From positions 79,765,779 through 79,829,778 of the forward strand of contig CM035808.1 in the NCBI GenBank assembly GCA_020466095.1: DNA of 64,000 nucleotides, written 5' to 3'. This DNA comes from Chlorops oryzae (taxonomy: Eukaryota; Arthropoda; Insecta; Diptera; Chloropidae). The notes beneath the pieces were generated by a model. The model was not told the origin of the DNA and searched no databases. It was given only the letters and a program-made list of their open reading frames with translations. The translations under genes were made by a program, and so were the position numbers. Shown here piece by piece: positions 22,351 to 33,232 of this stretch (position 1 is its first letter; each line of letters starts with the position of its first letter).

Positions 22351-22470
22351 ATGGCAGATAATGGGAGAAAGCTAAACGAGTTGAGGGTATGCGACTTGAA
22401 AGCTGAACTTGATAAACGTAAACTTGAAATTGTTGGTACAAAAGCGACGCTTCTGGAACGTTTAGAGAAG
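22351..22470 (+). CDS. Saf-B: Saf-B-like gene, coding exon 1 (SAP domain)
   Basis: Forty codons from the ATG at 22351 to a clean gtaaga donor at 22471. They encode most of a SAP DNA-binding motif (KLNELRVCDLKAELDKRKLE, GTKATLLERLEK), which continues into the next exon. SAP motifs bind AT-rich scaffold-attachment DNA. A SAP domain at the very N-terminus followed by a long acidic region is the layout of the SAFB/SLTM family of nuclear RNA-processing and transcription cofactors. A DRE box lies upstream. The gene symbol is an inference from the SAP domain and the INLTIGEEEQKLL-type motif in exon 2, since no RRM exon is in view. Confidence 0.78.
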
Positions 22471-22530
22471 GTAAGAAAATCAATAATAAAACTATCCCGA
22501 GGTTTAGAACTAATGAAAATATTTCACTAG

Positions 22531-22935
22531 GCCCTGAAAGATGAAGGGTTGGAACCAACAAAGCACATATTTGAAACGAATTGTGATCGAAGAAGGTCAT
22601 ATGACACAACAATAAAAAATAATCAGGGGCAAGTATGTGATGTAGCTATAAAAGAAGAACCAATGGACACAGTAGAAGACGACAATGAGGCAAGCCATGA
22701 TGGAAATGGTGATTATGAGATTGATCAGGTTGGCGATGTTGACGATGAATGCTATATAATCGAAAATCAAATAAATGTCGAAGATGCGGTTAAAAGTGGT
22801 GAAGAAAACACTAGTGATGGCGATCCACTGAAACATACAAATAATGATGTTGACACCGATGCCAACAATCAGGAAAATGAAGAGTCTATCAATTTGACTA
22901 TTGGCGAAGAAGAACAGAAACTTTTGCATGATGAG
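22531..22935 (+). CDS. Saf-B: Saf-B-like gene, coding exon 2 (acidic region)
   Basis: Follows a 60-bp GT-AG intron (22471-22530, atttcactag acceptor) in phase 0. It completes the SAP motif with ALKDEGLEP, then gives an acidic Asp/Glu/Asn-rich region with a VAIKEEPMD block, a SUMOylation-type consensus (psi-K-x-E) as found in SAFB proteins. It ends with SINLTIGEEEQKLLHDE at the gtaaga donor at 22936. The open frame runs a few codons into the intron, but the donor is strong and exon 3 is in phase. Confidence 0.78.
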
Positions 22936-23160
22936 GTAAGATTTTTTGAAGTCAGCAATAATTATTTCACCGTGCAATTTTGAGTACATAATTAACATTC
23001 ATTGTCCAAATGCTACTTTGATGTGAAAATGATGCTTTATATGGTATAAAATATTGTAAATATTCAAATTTGACATTTAACGGTATGGTAGTGTCTTAAA
23101 ACCGAAACAAGACGTGTTTTCATGATTTCATTTGATTAATTAAATCGTAGTCGCGTTCTA
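22936..23160. other. Start of the giant Saf-B intron 2
   Basis: Intron 2 runs from 22936 to 54531 (about 31.6 kb) by splice-site reading. This first stretch is AT-rich and shows no feature. The rest is mobile elements, described separately. Confidence 0.6.
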
Positions 23161-23164
23161 GCTG

Positions 23165-24689
23165 AGCTTAAAAGATGCAGGGCCAAAAAATTTGTAAATG
23201 GAAAATTTTTCGATTCCATGGTGATCCCCAAGCTGGCCAAAGGCCAGCGGTTCGTCTTTCTTTTGGAACTGTAGCAAGTCACCATTTTGTCAACTGTATC
23301 CACGCCGCCTTTAGTATAAAAATTAAAAAACTGAAAATCACAGATATCAAGAAAAGAAGTATGAAAACAAACCTTTGGTTTTATTATAATATTTAATTAT
23401 TATCGGCAGATTTTTTCCAAAAGAGTCTACATCATTAGAATGATGCATTGTGCTTTGCAGTATTACGCAATTGTCCTTTCTACCAATGTATGATACGAGT
23501 GTAGTATTTTCGGTGAATGCAAATGTTGATTGGAACAGCGGAACTCGTTTGCATTTTAAAAGTTTTGGTGGGATACTTCTTTTGTTCTTGCGCATTGTTC
23601 CAACCATTGTTAGCCCTCGGAACAACAACTTTTGGCCAAGTTCGTATGATGAGAAGAAGTTGTCCATTGTTATATTATGGCCTTTTAAGCCATGAACCAA
23701 ATCCAAGACTACTCGCTCTCCTTGATTTTTTTCAGCTATGCCACCAACTGGCTTACCTAAATACGGCTGGATCTTCCAAACGTAGCAAGTTTCAGAGCAA
23801 ACTAATAGCGAAAATTTAATTCCGTATCGTGCAGGCTTAGACGGCATATATTGTCTGAACTTGCACCTACCACGAAATGCAAGCAATTGTTCGTCAACAG
23901 TAAGACATTCAGATGGGTTGAAATAATCATCCAGTAGCTCAGACCATTTGTCAAATACTTCACGAATCGGTGAAAATTTATCGTTAGAAATTCTCAATCG
24001 TCTGCTCATAACGTCATCGAAACGAATAACGCGATTCATGTATTGAAATGTTTTCTTTGGCATTATCGCTCTAAATATAGGACGTCCATATTCACCATCG
24101 AACAGATCCAACATTGTTTCATTCCTGGATCTTAATTATGGCTATTATAACTAAGACTCATTTCAAACACAAAAAATATACCTGTAAACTCCAGCCAAAA
24201 TGAGAACACCGATATATGCACGTAACAAGCTCGAGTCGATTTCAATATAGTTGTCGCCGCATTTGGCCTTCGCATATGCGTTTGACCATTTGAGAATGGT
24301 ATTCTCAACAGGTGGTGGAAAAAATAGCATAAAGGCATCTTTAGTATCATCGATACGCGCTCTTGCATATCTTGTTGTGCCTGGACGCAAATTGATGACA
24401 TTTTCACTTCGTAATCTTCCAGTACGATCTTGGATTGGTTGAGAGCTCCATACCGTATTGTCTTTTGAGACAAACAATGGATCAACAGATTATCTACGGA
24501 TGAGATTCCGATTGCAGCGACATCTTCACTTTCTTCCATACTATTACACTCAGAATTTGCTTCGCTTTCTTCAGAATCATAATTTTTTTCTGGCACGTAA
24601 TCTTCATCGCTGTCAGAAAAGTCTTCGTCATCAGAAGCATTCAAAAGATATTCCAGTTCTTCGCTGGATAGATATTTTGGTCTAGTCAT
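23165..24689 (-). pseudogene. piggyBac-like transposase pseudogene with two introns
   Basis: It starts at 24689 with an acidic N-terminus (SDDEDFSDSDEDY). After a one-base frameshift near 24480 the core follows: FVSKDNTVWSSQPI, TRYARARIDDTKDAF, YIGVLILAGVYR. A 51-bp GT-AG intron (24131-24181) joins GVYR to SRNE in frame. Exon 2 gives the DDE_Tnp_1_7 region: YGRPIFRAIMPKKTFQYMNR, SECLTVDEQLLAFRGRCKFR, ITMDNFFSSYEL, VGTMRKNKRSIPP and YNKTK. A second 64-bp GT-AG intron (23309-23372) leads to GGVDTVDKMVTCYSSKRKTN, after which the C-terminus degrades. piggyBac transposases cut and paste at TTAA. The frameshift and truncated tail make this copy dead. No TTAA-flanked TIRs were found. Confidence 0.85.
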
Positions 24690-25033
24690 TTTAACGCAAC
24701 CAACGACAAATAAAAACTTTGAAGTAAAATTTTTTTTTCTGAATTACTTATCCATAAAGCGGCCCGCACATAGCACATCATGCAGCGCTACAAGCCCGTG
24801 TACGTGTGCAGCGCTTTGCCCGCACACGGCGCGCTGCTATTTCATTTTTCGTTTGCCCGTTTTGAGTGCGGACGACAATTCCAAATGCGGATGAAATTTT
24901 CTTTAGCAGCGGTTGTAGTTTCTGATAAGAAGCTAAAGTGCCGAAAAGGAGGAATGTGAATGAAAAAATAATTCTGGAAAAGGAATGCATTAACACATCG
25001 AAATTTGTTATATGATGCATATATATTATATAT

Positions 25034-26361
25034 CAGAGCTGTAAATGAGTGACTCATTTTTGTTTTTTAAATCAAATGATTTTTAGAATTTTGAGTTAAC
25101 TCTTTTCAACACCAGATGCGAGTTGAGTTAAAATTTGATTGCATTCTTTTGAATGAAAAAATTTGAATGAATTCAATTCGAGAAAAAAAATTTAAAGACT
25201 TCAAATTTGAGTTCACTCCCTGACGAATTTAAAAATTTGAATGCACTCCTTTCTAAAAAAAATTTGAATGAATTAAAATTTGAGTTCACTCATCAATGAA
25301 TTTAAAAAAGAATTTGAACTAATTTTTCCCATTCACTACTTGCTAGATTTATCAACTAGTAGGCTAAAACTCGTCTTCAAATATAATATATTATATAGAA
25401 AAGAAATAGAAATAGCGAAAGATGCTGTGGTTACAATGGCTTGGATGAATATCAACTTACTTCAATTTCTCTCTAACTGGTAGGGGTTTTAGTATTTTGT
25501 TCAAAAATTAGATGCTATAGATTTTCCTCAAATATTTTTTTAGAAACTTGTGAAGAAAAAATACCTGGATCAGTATCTGATGGTGAATTTTTGGCTTATT
25601 TAGCAGATAAGTCGAAATCCTTATCTATGCTGGAAAAATATCCACTTGTAAAAAAGCTTTCCTTAAATACAATGCCCCACTAACGTCGTCAACTGCCGTG
25701 GAAAGGCTTTTTTCATACGTATCAATGCTCTATGCACCAAAGCAAGGACTTCTCTTGATCATTGGCAAGTTCGTCCGAATTGAGCATATATCTCTTAATT
25801 TTTTTTGAATTAAACGGCCCATCCTCATTATTGTATTCTAATACATCTGCGGAAAGCTCCCTTGCAGATTCCAGCAAGGAATTTTGGCTTGATCCGCAGA
25901 TTTCCTTTCCATTAAATAAATTCGGCGATCGAGACGTATTTCGTTTCATTGAAAAGAAAATTGAATTTCTTATTGAATTTCTTTTCTATATAATATATTA
26001 TATTTGAAGACGAGTTTTAGCCTACTAGTTGATAAATCTAGCAAGTAGTGAATGGGAAAAATTAGTTCAAATTCTTTTTTAAATTCATTGATGAGTGAAC
26101 TCAAATTTTAATTCATTCAAATTTTTTTTAGAAAGGAGTGCATTCAAATTTTTAAATTCGTCAGGGAGTGAACTCAAATTTGAAGTCTTTAAATTTTTTT
26201 TATCGAGTTGAATTCATTCAAATTTTTTCATTCAAAAGAATGCAATCAAATTTTAACTCAACTCGAATCTTGTGTTGAAATAAATTCATTCATTTATCCC
26301 CACTCATTATGTGAATGATTTACTGATTCAATCAAAAATGAGTCACTCGTTTACAGCTCTG
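25034..26361. mobile_element. Palindromic hAT element with long inverted arms
   Basis: CAGAGCTGTAAATGAGTGAC at 25034 is inverted at the right end (26361), and the exact 8-bp duplication ttatatat flanks it (25026-25033, 26362-26369). The inverted arms extend about 375 bp (25034-25410 and 25985-26361), full of aaatttgaatgaatt words. The 570-bp centre holds a hAT transposase relic. One arm of the same family occurs alone at 59609-59990. Confidence 0.88.
25549..25735 (+). pseudogene. hAT transposase C-terminal (dimerisation) relic
   Basis: In the centre of the palindromic element the plus strand reads EFLAYLADKSKSLSMLEKYP, then VKKLSL. After a small shift it continues with NAPLTSSTAVERLFSY, the hallmark of the hAT C-terminal dimerisation region (the xxSxxxERLFS block). 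It is about 60 codons, with a frameshift and no catalytic core. It supports the superfamily call made from the duplication length. Confidence 0.75.
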
Positions 26362-27089
26362 TTATATATATATATATTTTTTTTTTTTAATATGACTAAA
26401 AACTGCATAAGACTAGATAATTCATCTTATCATATGATTGGACCTTATATATTTATTTACTAATTATTTACTATTTATTTAACTCATATTTGCTAAAGAA
26501 ATTTATTAGTCCCTTGAACGGGTACAGGTAGTACTTGCGTTTTAATACCTGAACCATTTTTTGCTAAGAAAGGCATGAAATAATTTTCCATATTTATCGG
26601 TTTTTAATGAGCGAATGCAAGGAAATATTAATAGAGAAGGAAGCTATTTCGTGTCGCTTGAAAACTGCGTATGCAAAAAAATCGACTCAATTTGCAAAAT
26701 ACATACGGGAAGAATATATGCAATTTTTAAAAATATAAAAAATATCCCACAACGCCAGTAAATTATGGTAAAATTCAATTAATTCGATAATAAACACTTG
26801 TTCTTCTCTCTCCGCCATGACGACCGGCCGCTTTGAAATTCTGTTTAAAATGAATGCAGCGCTATTTTGCGCGCAAACGTGCAGCGCTGACTAGAATTTG
26901 CAGCGCTGAAACGACGAAATATCTAATCCATTTGGAAATTAGCGCTGCATCGTAGGTGTGACACATACCCTTCCATATCACTCATACACCCTTACGTGTA
27001 GCGCTGCATGATGCGTTATGTGCGGGCCGCATTACTTTCGAAGCAAACATCTCACACTAATTAGCTTCTTCGTCAATAACTCCAAAGGA

Positions 27090-27300
27090 ACCTCGCTGTC
27101 GATCGACTTGCAAGGCGTGAATGGACATGCCCGATTTTAGGACGCATTTCTCAGTGGTTTGACTTGCAAGGCATGAATGGACTTGTCCGATTTTAGGACG
27201 CATTTCTCTGTCGATCGACTTGCAAGGCATGAATGGACATGCCCGATCTTAGGGCGAATTTCTCTGTGGTTCGACTTGCAAAGTATGAATGTACATGTGC
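27090..27300. repeat. 56-bp tandem repeat, four units
   Basis: The word gacttgcaag begins at 27105, 27161, 27217 and 27273, an exact 56-bp period. The units share catgaatggacatgcccgat and ttaggacgcatttctc. The last unit is the most diverged. It is non-coding and lies in the giant intron. Confidence 0.9.
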
Positions 27301-27544
27301 GCATGTGTTTTTTTTAAGTATCCACTAACTTACATACAAAATATTGATAACTCGAGACATAAGGTATGCTTTAGAATTCAAAATGCATAGATATTACATA
27401 TGTGTGAAAAATCACACACGAGGGAAATAAGCGTAACTTTTTAAATATCTCGTTGCCAAAAATTATTTCCGAATCAATTAATGCATTTTCTACGCCAAAT
27501 TAATGATTGATAAAAAGTCATGAAATTTCTTTACGATAGCTTTT

Positions 27545-28369
27545 TTAGATTTTTTTTTTATAGGCAAAAAATGTTTCAATTTGCGTTGTTTTCCACACAA
27601 GGGTGATTTGAAGGTTAAGGAAATTATCAAAATTCGTGGAAAATGATGTTATCATCTTTGCACTGCTTTCCAAAATAAATGCGAAATTGGCATGGTACTT
27701 ACAAACGCACATATTGTGTGGTGTCTTGCATGATAGTTGCACGTATTTTGGTCTCAATTCATAAAATGCGGACTTACTGACGTAGTCCATATTTCTCTCC
27801 CTTTTGTATAACTCATACGACTCAGAAACGGTAAGCAACATAAAGCGCTTGGACATTACTTTCTCATCGACGATTAGTGTATCCTTCCGACCTGCCGCTT
27901 GGATACTAATATCATTTTGCAAGTAGAACTCCTTAACAATTTGCCTTTTTTGATCCATTGCTGAGTCAGACTGTTGTTGCGAAGATGCTGGACCATATGT
28001 GCCATATTTTTCATGGAGGATGTCAATGATGTGTGTTTTTTTTTCTGGGTCGACCGGCAAAGCTTTTTCGACCTTTTTCAATGCCTTTTCTAATGTTTGC
28101 TTGCACTTGTAAGGCTGATTGACTGGCGGATTGTTTTTTTTTTCACCTTCACTCTTCTTTTTCATACGAAATTGTTTTTGCCTTTTACGGTTTTGTTCTT
28201 TAACTTTCTCAATGTCTTTCGATTTCAACAACTTGCGTCTATATTTCGCAGCTCGTTCTCTTGCCCTTTCACGGCTTATTTCCAACCTAAGTGAATCCGA
28301 TTTCAATTTTTCCCTGTAGCGCTTCGAGTAATTCTTCCTTTCAGTCAAAGATTCCATCTGCATATACAT
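27545..28369 (-). pseudogene. N-terminal fragment of an unclassified transposase-like protein
   Basis: An open 274-codon frame. Residues 1-80 are highly basic and helical (RERARERAAKYRRKLLKSKD). Then come YKCKQTLEKALKKVEKALP, an IQAAGRKDTLIVDEKVMSKR block and KTPHNMCVCKYHANFAFIL. The same order of blocks occurs in the protein at 41627-43275 (KFKQTRGKAIKKAERALP, VQSAAKKDTLNVDG, KIPHNMCVCIHHANLNFWL), so the two are homologues at moderate divergence. The fragment stops before the DFAENY region seen in the other copy. The flanks 27300-27545 and 28370-28750 are AT-rich with nothing recognised. Confidence 0.6.
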
Positions 28370-28752
28370 ATTAAGCCATATTTAAAGGTAACATTTAAAT
28401 GTACAAAATCACGTGAAAAGAAATTACTCACAATCTAGCGTGACGTTACGCAATTTCAAAGTTGAATATAAAATTAACTATTCGTTAATCAGCCGAGTTT
28501 TTTTAGGTTATTGGTTGACTTTATTGTCCTTTCTTAAAATTCAAATTTTGACGCATTTCTGATTGCCACCGTAGAAATTACGAGAATAAAGAGTATTTTT
28601 TATGGCGTGACGTTATCTTACAATGCCATGACAATTAACTCAAAATTTTACCGTTAATTGATTTTTTTTTTGCTCTTTTGAATTTACTTTACGGTTAGCT
28701 GATACAATAGCAAACGTTTTGCTATAAGAGGAAAACTGCACAATTATTCTTA

Positions 28753-30045
28753 ACAGGTTGGCTGATAAGTCCCCGGTCTGACACATAGATGGCGTCGCTA
28801 GTATTAAATGCATATTATTTTTATATAGTGGCAAACTTCAAATGATTCGTGTCAAAATTTGACGTCTGTAAGTCAATTAGTTTGTGAGATAGAGCGTCTT
28901 TTGTGAAGCAACTTTTGTTATTGTGAAAAAATGGAAAAAAAAGGAATTTCGTGTTTTGATAAAATACTGTTTTCTGAAGGGAAAAAATACAGTGGAAGCA
29001 AAAACTTGGCTTGATAATGAGTTTCCGGACTCTGCCCCAGCAAAATCAACAATAATTGATTGGTATGCAAAATTCAAGCGTGGTGAAATGAGCACGGAGG
29101 ACGGTGAACGCAGTGGACGCCCGAAAGAGGTGGTTACCGACGAAAACATCAAAAAAATTCACAAAATGATTTTGAATGACCGTAAAATGAAGTATATCGA
29201 GATAGCAGAGGCCTTAAAGATATCAAAGGAACGTGTTGGTCATATCATTCATCAATATTTGGATATGAAACAGCTCTGTGCAAAATGGGTGCCGCGCGAG
29301 CTCACATTTGACCAAAAACAACAACGTGTTGATGATTCTGAGCGGTGTTTGCAGCTGTTAACTCGCAATACACCCGAGTTTTTGCGTCGATATGTGACAA
29401 TGGATGAAACATGGCTCTATCACTACACTCCTGAGTCCAATCGACAGTCGGCTGAGTGGACAGCGATCGGTGAACCGTCTCCGAAGCGTGGAAAGACTCA
29501 AAAGTCCGCTGGCAAAGTAATGGCCTCTGTTTTTTGGGATGGGCATGGAATAATTTTTATCGATTATCTTGAGAAGGGAAAAACCATCAACAGTGACTAT
29601 TATATGTCGTTATTGGAGCGTTTGAAGGTCGAAATCGCGGCAAAACGGCCCCATATGAAGAAGAAAAAAGTGTTGTTCCACCAAGACAACGCACCGTGCC
29701 ACAAGTCATTGAGAACGATGGCAAAAATTCATGAATTAGGCTTCGAATTGCTTCCCCACCCACCGTATTCTCCAGATCTGGCCCCCAGCGACTTTTTCTT
29801 GTTCTCAGACCTCAAAAGGATGCTCGCAGGGAAAAAAATTGGCTGCAATGAAGAGGTGATCGCCGAAACTGAGGCCTATTTTGAGGCAAAACCGAAGGAG
29901 TACTACCAAAATGGTATCAAAAAATTGGAAGGTCGTTATAATCGTTGTATCGCTCTTGAAGGGAACTATGTTGAATAATAAAAACGAATTTTGACAAAAA
30001 AATGTGTTTTTCTTTGTTAGACCGGGGACTTATCAGCCAACCTGT
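28753..30045 (+). mobile_element. mariner element, irritans subfamily (Himar1-like)
   Basis: Terminal inverted repeats start ACAGGTTGGCTGATAAGTCC at both ends, the sequence known from Himar1 and irritans-type mariners. They are flanked by TA duplications (28751-28752, 30046-30047). Total length is 1293 bp, typical for the family. Both ends are almost perfect. Confidence 0.96.
28931..29978 (+). pseudogene. mariner transposase with a +1 shift right after the start codon
   Basis: From codon 3 to the stop the frame is uninterrupted and complete. It has the helix-turn-helix DNA-binding half (KSTIIDWYAKFKRGEM, SGRPKEVVTDENIKK), the mariner WVPRELT and VTMDETWLYHYTPESNRQS blocks with the first catalytic Asp, the second Asp in VLFHQDNAPCHKS, and HPPYSPDLAPSDFFLF with the third, giving the D,D34D triad. 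The natural ATG at 28931 is followed by a run of eight A. Family members need seven there (MEKKEF), so the ATG is out of frame with the body and only a GTG at 28923 is in frame. The copy is young but probably not translatable as full-length transposase. Confidence 0.93.
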
Positions 30046-30047
30046 TA

Positions 30048-31602
30048 CAAGTATAAATTGAAAAGAAAAAATGCCTTATAAATAAACGAAATTGACTATA
30101 ACGTGAACTCGAACTTTGCAGCCCGATATCTCCCCATCGCAAATAAGAAATGCTTCCAACTCTTCAATTTAATTAATTTTAAATATTACTCTTAAGTAAT
30201 TCAACCAAGAAAAATCCATTGGGTAACTTTTTATTTTTCAGTCGGGGTGGACTTTTCTGTGGAAATGCCCATATACAAAAGAAAAGTTTTGTTTAAAAAA
30301 TTGGTTCAGAACAAGTATTTTAATTCAGTTAATAGCCGCGCTTTTAGCTTTCGATGTTTAGTGACTTCGAAAATTTTAGCTGCCATCGAATTTTTTTTTT
30401 TTTTTTGCTTTAAATCTGTTATTGTGTAATTTTATTCGTGGCATAAGAAAGCCAACAAAGCCAAATACAATAAAAAAGGGCCACAGTGCCAAGCGAAAAA
30501 TAAAGAGCCAGTTTTGGCACCAAAACACCAACTGTGGCAACCGTGGCAAGAGTACATAAACACGGACACGCGTGACTGATCAGTCAGACTGAATGTTAAT
30601 GGGGCGCATTAATGAGCGACCATGAAACAAATTAAAGGGTCTTGCGGACTGCAGCCCAATGAAAGGGATTTTGAGGTTTTGTTGATTTTTGAATAGATAC
30701 TACCTTAACACACTGTAGGAACCGATTTTTAGGTTTCTATTTCCCAGTATATCCTTACAAAACCCTTTTTATTAAGCCCTTTTTCAAAAATTTATATCTC
30801 AAAAACGAATTAAGATAAAAAGATGAAACAAATGGCCGCTGATACCTTATAAAACGGAATTTAAAAAAACTTTTTTTTTAACTTCACACTGAGAAAAAAA
30901 CGTTCACAAAATAAAAATTAAAAAAAATATTTCAGTGTAATACCGTTTTCGCGCCACTTTCTCGCTACTTCTAAAAAATACCTCTGAGTTTGACGTTTTA
31001 CTAATGTTGCGATGTTGCGATTTCTTGCCACAGCAATAAAGTTTGACTACTTCAATTAACTTAGAACTTAAATTCCCAGGAGAATATTTAACGCTGGAGT
31101 GAAAATGCTAGTCATTTCGATTAACACTGTTCGAAAAAACCGCTGACCGAAAAAAAAATAAAGTTGAATATAAAAATAAGTCGAAGTCAAATACATTGTT
31201 TTTTTTTTTTTTCTTCAATTTAAATAAAGAAAATTAGAATATTGATTTTCACTCAATTCAATCAGAAAAATCTCAATTTTACTTTAGAAACTGGAAGTCA
31301 AATCAAGGTAGTCGAAAAGCCTAACATTGGCGAAAACGTGCACTCAATACGATTGGCATTCCAGGGTTAAAAAGTTTAAATTTGCAAACACGCCTGTCCC
31401 ATGCGTTTATAAGTAACACTATTCTGGAGGTTTGTGTGATGCGGAATGGGAAGCCATTGCAAAAGATTTCGCTCTCAAGTGGCAATTTCCAAATTTGGAG
31501 CCCTAGACAGAAAACACATATATTTCCGGTCATTAAAAGACGACGGCGCATTTTACCATAATTACAAGGACACCAACTGCAATATATAGTTTGCCCTGGT
31601 AT
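30048..31602. other. Intronic stretch with one dispersed repeat
   Basis: No protein was recognised. A block at about 30545-30635 (tgactgatcagtcagactga, cattaatgagcgac) recurs inverted at about 37165-37240 inside the hAT at 36970, so it is probably a fragment of that family. The rest is AT-rich, with several long T runs. Confidence 0.5.
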
Positions 31603-32765
31603 TGTTGGGATATAGGGAACTAGCGCTCAGACAAAGTCGAGCGTATATTCGTTCCTGTAGTCCTCTTTCAATAAAAGAGTGAAGCTAAGACTTTATTTTA
31701 TCTCTTCTTTTATTAATTGATCCTTATGTCTAAGGCAGGCTTTATTTCACTATGCACTATCGTATGTACGCACATCAAAAGCAGAGACTTCCGAAAACCA
31801 GTCTGAGCTTCCCATGTTCGAAGCTCCCATTTTAGAGCTCAATATTGCTGATATTGCAATATTGGATATCGCTGTAGATTCTTTCAGAGCCTCTTGCATA
31901 AGTTTTACTTTAGCATTCACTTGCAAGTGTATCTTCATGGCTGATTACTTGATGACTCATCAACTCGTGCCCTCCCGTTTTTTCCCTTGCCCGCCAGTGC
32001 AAGTTGTGTTGCTGCGCTGTGATAGTTACTTCAATTTTCGTTTTCCAAAATCCAGGTTTTTGATGTTGTTTTGACAGTGCTTCAATGCTGTTTATAGGGA
32101 AAAATTTGTTTCGCGTGCAGAAACTGTTAATGCTGCAAGTATGATTTGGCCTTGACAATGGGTTAGCCTTGAAGATACAGTTGATATGATAATGCTGCAA
32201 GTATGAACTGGCCTTGGCAATGGGTTAGCCTTGAAGATACAGTTGATATGGTAGAACGCTGTATTGTGATATTTGAATGGTTGGTACAACAATTTTTTCG
32301 TTCGGGAGTCAATGCTGGCTCCCCACTCTTCCTCTCTTATAGAAGCCGCGAAACTGGATATATAGACTTCGGCTAGTATAGATCGTTGAATTCTGTTGAT
32401 GATTAGTTGAAGAACGAAGAATTGATGAAGATAATTTAGATGTTTGCGATTTTCTGACTTTTAGTTTCGGTGTTGTTGAATACTTCCGACGTTTGTGGTT
32501 TGATACTTATTTTTAGGTGCTTAAATATTTATGACATTCTCTGTTTTCTTTTATTTTCAACATTATTTTCTTATTTCTTTGTATATTTGTTATCTCTTAA
32601 TATCTACCTTTTCCATTATTTAATTAAAATTTGTATAATTAATTGAAAATTCGATTTTAAAAACTGTTCTTCGCACCTTTTTTTTTCTATTGTATATAAA
32701 TTTTCTTCTTTTTTATTAAGTTTTTATTACGTATTTGATTAAATTCTTCAATTTTGTTTTTCTTA
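31603..32765 (+). repeat. Outer left arm of the inverted-repeat complex
   Basis: Pairs with about 49562-50954. It includes an LTR-like start (TGTTGG..., aataaaag at about 31670) and a 62-bp tandem duplication (atgctgcaagtatga...gttgatatg at about 32130 and 32192) that is present in both arms. Degraded outward-reading protein similarity shared by the arms (MKIHLQVN.KVKLMQEAL, KQHQKPGFWKTKIEVTITAQ) lies at 31750-32250 on the minus strand. I do not recognise the protein. Confidence 0.65.
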
Positions 32766-32773
32766 GGTGCTGA

Positions 32774-33232
32774 TTATGTATGGCTACTTTTTTTTAGTTT
32801 GTAAGCCTTTCGCGCAAGACTTATTGCGTATGGCAATTAGAACATGCAGCTGATTTTTTAGTTGCCTCACAAATTTTGGAGCGATTACGGATGGCAACGC
32901 TTTTTCGGTTCGGTTGCCTTAACAGACAAAACAAGGCAACTGCTAAATAGCAGTTCCATAGCAACTCCATATATTTCTTTTTGTCGCGTAATTTGTGAAC
33001 CTAATGCATAAACTTTTCAAAAAAAACTGTTGCAAATCAACTAATTTCAAAAAATATTGATGCTCTCCTGAAACATATGTTTTTAGTTGCCGAAAATGCC
33101 AGATTTTCAGTTGGCAACGCGACGCAATAGTCAACCAAAATAAGTTGCCATCCGTAATCGCAATTTCTAGTTCAGTTGCCTTAATAGTTTGGTTGCCTCT
33201 GAGGCAACTCAACTTTTTTTGGTTGCCATACA
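32774..33232. mobile_element. MITE with TGTATGGC...GCCATACA ends
   Basis: Left tatgtatggctac(t)n and right ggttgccatacata are inverted. The adjacent AGTTGCCT/AGGCAACT blocks and several further GTTGCC/GGCAAC words are also inverted. It sits inside the tip of the long-TIR element, separating GTGCTGATTA from acactag. A TA-type duplication is possible. Confidence 0.6.

Larger units (their letters stand above)
24759..27030. mobile_element. TIR element of unknown superfamily (GCGGCCCGCACATA ends)
   Basis: Left end GCGGCCCGCACATAGCACAT (24759) and right end, reverse complement, GCGGCCCGCACATAACGCAT (27030), both followed by catgcagcgctac. Without the nested palindromic hAT it would be about 940 bp. 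It contains many gcagcgct words and no transposase. The target duplication is not clear, so I do not assign it. Confidence 0.7.

Noticed and set aside
24759..24803. TIR of the piggyBac pseudogene
   Set aside because: The GCGGCCCGCACATA repeat pairs with 27030, outside the piggyBac remnant, and no TTAA duplication is present, so it belongs to a different element.
31750..32292. A complete gene in the palindrome arms (MKIHLQVN.../KQHQKPGFW...)
   Set aside because: The open stretches are short, change frame and overlap between strands. I kept them only as arm annotation.
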